A DNA stretch of 64,000 nt from JANQEA01 sp964466035 (lineage in GTDB: Bacteria > Bipolaricaulota > Bipolaricaulia > UBA7950 > UBA9294): assembly GCA_964466035.1 (NCBI GenBank), contig CAYXLR010000005.1, forward strand, positions 55,190 through 119,189, read 5' to 3'. Below, in pieces: positions 58,557 to 64,000 of this stretch. The position numbers and the translations under genes were made by a program. The notes below the pieces were generated by a model that searched no databases, was not told where the DNA came from, and worked only from the letters and a program-made list of their open reading frames with translations. Position 1 is the first letter of the stretch, and each line of letters begins with the position of its first letter.

Positions 58557-59729
58557 TTGAAACCTAGAGAGATTCGGCCCGGGATTTCGTGGATGGGGGC
58601 GATCGATTGGGATCGTCGACTGTTCGACGAGCTGATCCCCCTCCCCGACGGCACGAGCTACAACGCGTATCTTGTACGCGGCAGCGAGAAGACGGCGTTG
58701 ATCGACACCGCCGATCCCACGAAACGCGAGGAGATCCTCGAGCAGCTCGCCGGGGTCGAACGGCTCGACGTCCTGATCGTCCAACACGTCGAACAGGACC
58801 ACTCCGGGTCCGTACCGCTCGTCCTCGATCGCTATCCGGAGATCGAGATCGTATCGAGCCCGAAGGCGGTGCCGATGATCGCCGACCACCTGGGAATCCC
58901 GGAGGGTCGGATCACGGCCGTCGAGGACGGCGAGCCGCTGTCGCTCGGGGACCGGACGCTCGAGTTCATCCACGCCCCGTGGGTTCACTGGCCGGAGACG
59001 ATGCTGACCTACCTGCGCGAAGAGAAGATCCTCTTCACGTGCGACCTGTTCGGCGCGCACCTGGCGACGAACGACCTGTTCGCCGTCGACCGACCGCGGG
59101 TCTGCGAGGCGGCAAAGCGGTACTTCGCCGAGATCATGATGCCGTTCTCCAACCTGATCAAGGGCCACCTGGAGAAGCTGGAGCCTTACGAGATCACCAT
59201 GATCTGCCCGAGCCACGGGCCGATCCACGACGATCCGGCCTTCATCGTCGACGCGTATCGCCACTGGGTCCTCGACCCGCCGAAGAACCTCGTCGTCCTT
59301 CCGTACACGTCGATGCACGGAAGCACCCGCCGGATGGTCGACCACCTGATTGAAGCGCTGACCGAGCGCGGCGTCCGCGTCGAGCCGTTCAACATGTCGG
59401 TGACCGACCTCGGTGCGTACGCCGTCCGCCTGGTCGACGCGGCGACGGTCGTGTTCGCCACGCCGACGGTCCTCGTCGGTCCGCATCCGCACATCGTCTT
59501 CGCCGCGTACCTGACCGCGGCCCTCCGCCCGAAGCTGAAGCACGCCACGATCGTCGGATCGTACGGCTGGGCCGGAAAGGCGGCCGAGCGGCTCCAGGGG
59601 CTGTGCGCTCCACTGAAGGTCGACTGGCTCGACCCGGTCTTCGCGAAGGGCCTCCCGAAGGAGGAGACGTTCGAGGCGCTCGACGCGCTCGCCGACGGGA
59701 TCGCCGCACGCCACGAGGGATTGGAATAG
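58557..59729 (+). CDS. fprA: Flavodiiron protein (A-type flavoprotein, FprA-like)
   Basis: This encodes 390 residues from a TTG start behind GGAGGAGAC. The metallo-lactamase-like diiron domain has LIVQHVEQDHSGSVP (H77, E79, D81, H82), PWVHWPETM, FTCDLFGAH and CPSHGPI ligands. The C-terminal flavodoxin domain begins VVLPYTSMHGSTRRMV. It reduces oxygen to water (or NO) using rubredoxin electrons, an established oxygen-scavenging route in anaerobes. It is the core of this defence operon. Confidence 0.93.
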   Translation: MKPREIRPGISWMGAIDWDRRLFDELIPLPDGTSYNAYLVRGSEKTALIDTADPTKREEILEQLAGVERLDVLIVQHVEQDHSGSVPLVLDRYPEIEIVSSPKAVPMIADHLGIPEGRITAVEDGEPLSLGDRTLEFIHAPWVHWPETMLTYLREEKILFTCDLFGAHLATNDLFAVDRPRVCEAAKRYFAEIMMPFSNLIKGHLEKLEPYEITMICPSHGPIHDDPAFIVDAYRHWVLDPPKNLVVLPYTSMHGSTRRMVDHLIEALTERGVRVEPFNMSVTDLGAYAVRLVDAATVVFATPTVLVGPHPHIVFAAYLTAALRPKLKHATIVGSYGWAGKAAERLQGLCAPLKVDWLDPVFAKGLPKEETFEALDALADGIAARHEGLE

Positions 59730-59746
59730 CGGACAAGAGGAGAACC

Positions 59747-61405
59747 ATGGACCGAAGCATCTTCGTCACTGGCGCGGCCGGGGAGGGAATCCAGACGATC
59801 GGCGATGTCGTCGCTCGCTGCTTCCTGTCGCACGGGTATCCGGTCTTCGCGAGTCAGGAGTTCGAGTCGCGGATCCGCGGCGGGAACTCGAGCGTCCGGA
59901 TCCGCGTCGCCGAGGAACCGCGCAACGCGCCGCGCGAGGACGCCGACGTGCTCCTCGCGCTGAACCCGGTTGCGCGGGAGCACTACGCCGACGCGCTCCG
60001 CGCCGACGGACTCTTGCTATCGAGCGACGGGGAAGGCAGTGGACTGACGATCCCGTTCGTCGATCTCGCCGTGGAGCACGGCGGCCAGGCGATCTACGCG
60101 AACGCCGTCGCCGCCGGGGCGCTCTGCGCCGCGGTCGGCATTCCGTTCGCGGTCCTCGACGGGGTTCTCTCCTCGGCGTTCGCGAAGCGGGGCGAGGAGA
60201 TCGTCCGGGGCAACGTCGACGCCGCCCGCGCCGGATTCGACCGGGCCGCAAGCCAACTGGGCGACGGCGTGCCGGAGGAGCTCCCGAGCCGCGACGCGAC
60301 GTACGCGTTCGCGTCAGCGCACGAGACGATTCCGATCGCCGCCGCCGCGGCCGGCTGCCGGTTCATCTCCGCCTACCCGATGTCGCCGTCGACCGGGATC
60401 ATCACCGCCTTCGTCCGCGACGCCGACCTCGGCGTCTTCGCCGAGCAAGCGGAGGACGAGATCGCGGCGATCAACATGGCGCTCGGCGCCTCCGCCGCCG
60501 GGGCGCGAGCGATGACGGCCACCTCGGGCGGCGGCTTCGCCCTGATGGTCGAGGGGATCAGCCTCGCCGGGATGATCGAGACGCCGATCGTCGTCGTCCT
60601 CGCGCAGCGGCCCGGTCCGGCGACCGGCCTGCCGACGCGGACGGCCCAGGAGGACCTCCTCTTCGCCATCCGCGCCGGACACGGGGAGTTTCCCCGCGCC
60701 GTGCTGGCCCCCTCCGATCCGCAGGAGGCGATCGATCTGACGATCCGCGCGTTCGACCTCGCCGATCGGTACCAGATCCCGGTGATCGTCCTGACCGACC
60801 AGTTCCTCGCCGATTCGTCCTTCACGCTCGACCGGCTCGAACTGCCCGCGGAGATCCCCCCCGACCGTCTCGCCGATCCGGCGGACTTCGGGGCCTACGC
60901 GCGCTACGCACCGAGCGAGACCGGGGTCTCCCCCCGCCTGACGTTCGGGCAGGGCGGACACACCGTCTGCCTCGACTCCGACGAGCACACCCCCGAGGGG
61001 CACATCACCGAGGAGCTGCGAACCGTCCGCCCGGCGGCGGTCGCGAAGCGCCTGGAGAAACTGCGACGCCTCCGGAAGGAGATCCGCCCGCCGGAAGCGC
61101 GTCGAACCGACGACGCCGAACGGATCCTCGTCGGCTGGGGGTCGACGAGAGGGGCGATCGCCGAGGCGGTCGATCGGCTGCGGGCCGAGGGTCGAAAGGC
61201 CGGCTCGATCCACTTCACCGAGCTGTGGCCGCTTCCCGAGACGGAGCGTCCCAAGGACGCCCGGTACTGGACGGTCGAAGGAAACGCGACCGGTCCGCTC
61301 GCCCAGCTGCTGCGGGGCGGGCTCGGTTGGTCGATCGAGGGGACGATCGGTCGGTCCGACGGCCTTCCGATCGACGCGCGGTACATCCTGGAGCGCACGC
61401 CATGA
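59747..61405 (+). CDS. korA: 2-oxoacid:ferredoxin oxidoreductase, gamma-alpha fusion subunit
   Basis: This encodes about 552 residues. The gamma part is first: GAAGEGIQTIGDVVARCFLSHGY, ASQEFESRIRGGNSSVRI. The alpha part carries RFISAYPMSPSTGIITAF and the conserved EDEIAAINMALGASAAGARAMTATSGGG. The fusion gamma-alpha followed by beta is the KorAB/VorAB-type layout; the substrate (2-oxoglutarate or branched 2-oxoacids) cannot be told. It oxidises a 2-oxoacid with CoA to acyl-CoA and reduces ferredoxin. Its place inside the defence operon is noteworthy. Confidence 0.88.
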   Translation: MDRSIFVTGAAGEGIQTIGDVVARCFLSHGYPVFASQEFESRIRGGNSSVRIRVAEEPRNAPREDADVLLALNPVAREHYADALRADGLLLSSDGEGSGLTIPFVDLAVEHGGQAIYANAVAAGALCAAVGIPFAVLDGVLSSAFAKRGEEIVRGNVDAARAGFDRAASQLGDGVPEELPSRDATYAFASAHETIPIAAAAAGCRFISAYPMSPSTGIITAFVRDADLGVFAEQAEDEIAAINMALGASAAGARAMTATSGGGFALMVEGISLAGMIETPIVVVLAQRPGPATGLPTRTAQEDLLFAIRAGHGEFPRAVLAPSDPQEAIDLTIRAFDLADRYQIPVIVLTDQFLADSSFTLDRLELPAEIPPDRLADPADFGAYARYAPSETGVSPRLTFGQGGHTVCLDSDEHTPEGHITEELRTVRPAAVAKRLEKLRRLRKEIRPPEARRTDDAERILVGWGSTRGAIAEAVDRLRAEGRKAGSIHFTELWPLPETERPKDARYWTVEGNATGPLAQLLRGGLGWSIEGTIGRSDGLPIDARYILERTP

Positions 61406-62271
61406 CGAAAATCGAGGAGTACGCGAGCCCGGTCGAGAACCAGTGGTGTCCCGGCTGCCCGAACTTCGGGATCCTCGCTGCGCTCAAGCGGGCCCTCGTG
61501 GAGCTCGAGCTGGCGCCGGACGAGGTCTGCCTCGTGTCGGGCATCGGGCAGGCGGCGAAGCTGCCGCACTACCTGAAGGCGAACGTCTACAACGGGCTTC
61601 ACGGCCGCGCGATCCCGGCGGCGATCGGGATCCACGTCGCCAACCCGAGGCTGAAGATGATCGTCACTTCGGGGGACGGCGACCTGTACGGCGAGGGCGG
61701 AAACCACCTGCTGCACGCGTTCCGGCGGAATCCCGACATCACGGTGATCGCGCACGACAACCGGATCTACGCGTTGACGAAGGGACAGGCCTCGCCGACC
61801 ACGCCGCGCGGGGAGAAGACGAGGCTCCAATTCGACGGGGTCGAGATCGATCCGGCCCAGATGCTGGCCACGGCGATCGTCCACGGTTGCACGTTCGTCG
61901 CCCGCGGCTTCGCCGGCGACATCGAGGGGCTGACCGGCATCCTGAAGCGGGCGATCGCGCACCGCGGCCTGTCGCTCGTCGACGTGATCCAGCCGTGCAT
62001 CACGTGGGGGAACCATCCGGTCGATTGGTATCGCGAGCGCGTCGTTCCGATCCCGGACGATCACGATCCGACCGATCGCGACCGTGCGATCTCCGTCGCG
62101 CTCGACGTCGAGGATTCCTTCCCGGTCGGCGTGCTGTACGAGCCGCCGGAGCGGGAGACGTTCGCCGCGTCCTACCGGGAGCGCGTCGGGGACGGGCCGC
62201 TGTACGAGCTGCCGAGGGTCGATCGATCGATCCTCGAGGAACGGCTGGACCGACGGACCGTCCGTTTGTAG
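61402..62271 (+). CDS. korB: 2-oxoacid:ferredoxin oxidoreductase, beta subunit
   Basis: This encodes about 289 residues. It has ENQWCPGCPNFGILAALKRAL (cluster cysteines), LVSGIGQAAKLPHYLKANVYNGLHGRAIP, and the thiamine diphosphate motif VTSGDGDLYGEGGNHLLHAFRRN. The beta subunit binds TPP and a 4Fe-4S cluster. The ATG overlaps the alpha gene by four bases (ATGA). No delta ferredoxin subunit is adjacent, so the acceptor ferredoxin is encoded elsewhere. Confidence 0.9.
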   Translation: MTKIEEYASPVENQWCPGCPNFGILAALKRALVELELAPDEVCLVSGIGQAAKLPHYLKANVYNGLHGRAIPAAIGIHVANPRLKMIVTSGDGDLYGEGGNHLLHAFRRNPDITVIAHDNRIYALTKGQASPTTPRGEKTRLQFDGVEIDPAQMLATAIVHGCTFVARGFAGDIEGLTGILKRAIAHRGLSLVDVIQPCITWGNHPVDWYRERVVPIPDDHDPTDRDRAISVALDVEDSFPVGVLYEPPERETFAASYRERVGDGPLYELPRVDRSILEERLDRRTVRL

Positions 62272-62380
62272 ATTCTCGTAAGGAAGGAAGTTCGAGGGAA
62301 GCCGACTCGGATCGGGCAAGCATCGAGGCGTCGGGAGACCCCTGGAAGCGATCCGGATCCTCTGGCTCGAAGGAGACGAC

Positions 62381-62884
62381 ATGCACGAAATGACGAAGGA
62401 GTTCCTGGAGGCGGCGTTCGCCGGGGAGAGCATGGCCCACATGCGGTACCTGATCTTCGCCGAGAAGGCGGAGGTGGACGGCCTGCCCAACCTGGCGCGC
62501 CTCTTCCGCGCGATCGCCTACGCCGAGCAGGTCCACGCGACGAACCACTACCGCGAGCTGGGAAACATCGCGGACGCGGCCGGCAACCTGCAGACCTGCA
62601 TCGACGGCGAGCATCACGAAGTGCACGAGATGTACCCGGTCTACCACAACGCCGCCGAGTTCCAGGGCGAGGCCGGCGCGGTCCGATCGACGCACTACGC
62701 CCTCGAGGCGGAGAAGATCCACGAGACGATGTACAAGGAGGCGAAGCGGACCGTCGAAACGCGCGCGGACCTCGAGCTGGAGACGGTCCACATCTGCCCG
62801 GTCTGCGGATACACGGTCGAAGGCGAGGCGCCGGAGTTCTGCCCGGTCTGCAGAGCGAAGCGCGAGTTGTTCAAGGCGTTCTGA
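62381..62884 (+). CDS. rbr: Rubrerythrin
   Basis: This encodes 167 residues: the diiron helices (ESMAHMRYLIFAEKAE, AYAEQVHATNHYREL, and later ALEAEKIHETMY) and a C-terminal rubredoxin-like domain HICPVCGYTVEGEAPEFCPVCRAK. Rubrerythrin reduces peroxide with rubredoxin electrons. The ATG at 62381 has AAGGAGAC upstream. It starts 109 bases after korB; I saw no promoter there. Confidence 0.95.
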   Translation: MHEMTKEFLEAAFAGESMAHMRYLIFAEKAEVDGLPNLARLFRAIAYAEQVHATNHYRELGNIADAAGNLQTCIDGEHHEVHEMYPVYHNAAEFQGEAGAVRSTHYALEAEKIHETMYKEAKRTVETRADLELETVHICPVCGYTVEGEAPEFCPVCRAKRELFKAF

Positions 62885-62930
62885 GGGATCGGCAAGAGGC
62901 CGGCCCTCCAACATCCAAAGGAGGTAGTCC

Positions 62931-63428
62931 ATGGGAACGAAGGGAAGAGCGATCCTCAAGATCGATGCGGATCAGCTGGTCGACCAGCTGAACAAGGCGT
63001 TCGCCGACGAGTGGCTCGCCTACTACCAGTACTGGGTCGGCGCCGCCGTCGTCAAGGGTCCGATGAAGGAGGCGGCGATCGCGGAGCTGACCGAGCACGC
63101 GGCCGACGAGCTCCGGCACGCGCAGATGCTCTCCGATCGGATCATCCAGCTCGGCGGCACGCCGATCAGCGATCCGAACGACTGGAGCAAGACGTCGAAC
63201 TGCAACTACCTGAAGCCGTCCGATCCGCACGTACGCGCGATCATCGCCCAGGGCGTCGAGGGGGAGCAGTGCGCGATCGACGTGTACACGAAGCTGCTCG
63301 ACCTGACGGAGGGGAAGGACCCGATCACGTACCAGATGGTCCTGTCGATCCTGCAGGACGAGGTCGACCACGAGGAGGACTTCCAGGCGCTCCTGGAGGA
63401 CCTCGACGAGATGAAGAAAAGGGGGTAG
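62931..63428 (+). CDS. Ferritin-like diiron protein (bacterioferritin/DPSL group)
   Basis: This encodes 165 residues: AFADEWLAYYQYWVGA, EHAADELRHAQMLSDRI (ExxH), VEGEQCAIDVYTKLL and DEVDHEEDFQALLED. It differs from both other ferritin-like proteins here in length and helix pattern, and resembles the DPS-like/bacterioferritin family in anaerobes. It lies behind AAAGGAGG and two bases from the superoxide reductase gene. Confidence 0.85.
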   Translation: MGTKGRAILKIDADQLVDQLNKAFADEWLAYYQYWVGAAVVKGPMKEAAIAELTEHAADELRHAQMLSDRIIQLGGTPISDPNDWSKTSNCNYLKPSDPHVRAIIAQGVEGEQCAIDVYTKLLDLTEGKDPITYQMVLSILQDEVDHEEDFQALLEDLDEMKKRG

Positions 63429-63431
63429 CCG

Positions 63432-63773
63432 ATGAAGATCGGAGACCTGTTCAAGGGAGCGGAACAAGAAGGGAAAGAGAAGCACGTCCCGGTCATCGAA
63501 CTCGTCGACTGCCCCGACTGCGGGGAGAAGGTCGTCAAGATCACGGTCGGGAAGGAGACGCCGCATCCGAACACGATCGAGCACCACATCAAGTGGATCA
63601 TGCTGTTCGGGGTCAAGAGCGGGCTCGCCGTCCACGTCGCCACGTTCGACCTCGGACCGACGTACGGGGTCCCGACGGTCGTCACCCACGCGAACTTGGG
63701 CGACTTCAGCGAACTGATCGCGATCGAGTACTGCAACATCCACGGCCTTTGGGAAAGTTCTCTCACGCTGTAG
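63432..63773 (+). CDS. Superoxide reductase (neelaredoxin type)
   Basis: This encodes 113 residues. The active-site ligands are present: KEKHVPVIE (Glu, Lys, His), HPNTIEHHIKW (three His), and EYCNIHGLWES (Cys and His). The N-terminal desulforedoxin domain found in 2Fe enzymes is absent, but an additional CPDCGEK motif lies at residues 27-33. It converts superoxide to hydrogen peroxide with electrons from rubredoxin. A separate desulforedoxin-like gene follows. Confidence 0.92.
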   Translation: MKIGDLFKGAEQEGKEKHVPVIELVDCPDCGEKVVKITVGKETPHPNTIEHHIKWIMLFGVKSGLAVHVATFDLGPTYGVPTVVTHANLGDFSELIAIEYCNIHGLWESSLTL

Positions 63774-63902
63774 CAGGTGACGTGTGTCAACAGCGGAAAC
63801 GCAGAAAGCGCAGAGGCTCACAGTCGGGAGAGAAGGCAAGATCTCTCGATCCCTCCGCGACCTCTGCGGTGAGAGATTCTGCAGTTGTAGAAGGAGGATA
63901 AG
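63774..63902 (+). repeat. Long hairpin between superoxide reductase and desulforedoxin-like genes
   Basis: CGCAGAGG at 63809-63816 and CCTCTGCG at 63861-63868 are perfect inverted eight-mers about 44 bases apart, with inner pairing between GAGA and TCTC stretches. The CTCTGCG core resembles a palindromic intergenic element seen in many bacterial genomes. It splits the operon and could stabilise the upstream mRNA. Confidence 0.45.
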
Positions 63903-64000
63903 ATGGCAGAGGAAGGGAAGATCTACGTCTGCGATCTGTGCGGACAGGAAGTCAAGGTCGTCAAGTCCGGCGTCGGCACGCTCGTCTGCTGCGACGTGCC
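63903..64000 (+). CDS. Desulforedoxin-domain protein, partial (right edge)
   Basis: The 32 visible codons start MAEEGKIYVCDLCGQEVKVV and continue SGVGTLVCCDVP, the four-cysteine iron site of desulforedoxin (CxxC, then CC). Either it is a stand-alone desulforedoxin or the N-terminus of a second, two-iron desulfoferrodoxin; the window ends before this can be decided. AAGGAGG lies upstream. Confidence 0.85.
   Translation, partial: MAEEGKIYVCDLCGQEVKVVKSGVGTLVCCDV

Overview
The window is GC-rich metagenome-style scaffold (one 100-N gap, 28742-28841) from what looks like a diderm, strictly anaerobic, chemoorganotrophic bacterium. Diderm: an RND/MMPL exporter is encoded beside a LolA-like carrier. 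Anaerobe: rubrerythrin, rubredoxin, superoxide reductase, A-type flavoprotein, ferredoxin-linked 2-oxoacid oxidoreductase, ADP-forming acyl-CoA synthetase and many 4Fe-4S proteins are present, with no respiratory oxidase. A lineage such as Candidatus Bipolaricaulota (OP1) would fit, but that is a guess; no rRNA or tRNA gene is visible to test it.

Layout. 1-5.2 kb: two unknown genes at the left edge, a secreted TPR protein, a membrane protein, a frameshifted acetyltransferase, a methyltransferase and a kinase-fold protein lacking its catalytic residues. 5.2-9.4 kb: an operon for an RND/MMPL transporter, a LolA-like carrier and a secreted protein, under a GbsR/MarR regulator with a readable operator. 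9.5-12.7 kb: endonuclease V, an unusual GyrI-like/cysteine-motif fusion and DNA polymerase IV. 12.8-14.6 kb: a repressor-controlled operon of two paralogous membrane proteins, a winged-helix regulator and a 27-residue membrane peptide. 14.6-16.8 kb: a serine-palmitoyltransferase-like enzyme with a ketoreductase. 16.9-22.4 kb: a cysteine-rich iron-sulfur protein, an MtfA-type peptidase, a TolB-propeller lipoprotein and EF-G. 22.4-29.2 kb: an acyl-CoA/acetate-energy operon (CoA transferase-GNAT fusion, ADP-forming acetate-CoA ligase, Pta-N-like ATPase) ending in an aromatic-amino-acid decarboxylase, with an AhpD-like gene on the far side of the gap. 29.3-36.7 kb: a tightly overlapping cluster for iron-sulfur/metallocofactor handling (three NifX-like proteins, two MinD-ferredoxin ATPases, an Mrp ATPase, a DUF89 protein, a radical SAM protein, Gly/Met-rich small proteins), facing a DUF134 regulator across a shared palindromic operator.

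36.8-43.4 kb: a PadR-controlled run of two methyltransferases and a cyclase-fold protein, then a second secreted TPR protein, a degenerate GDPD, an unknown secreted protein and a methyltransferase fragment. 43.5-53.7 kb: mixed single genes (Cas4-like nuclease, PIG-L deacetylase, NifU-like scaffold, a ribbon-helix-helix regulator with three matching operator sites, an orphan solute-binding protein, glycyl-tRNA synthetase, DAG kinase plus acyltransferase). 53.8-64 kb: an oxygen- and iron-defence island: two divergent Fur-family regulators, three ferritin-superfamily proteins, rubrerythrin, peroxiredoxin, rubredoxin, flavin reductase, flavodiiron protein, superoxide reductase, desulforedoxin, MutM, and a 2-oxoacid:ferredoxin oxidoreductase that could supply reductant.

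The most useful sequence-level result is a set of promoter/operator pairs readable by eye (9374-9409, 12777-12831, 36273-36300, 36756-36799, 45383-45451), each beside its own regulator gene. All functional calls are from motif reading without database searches.
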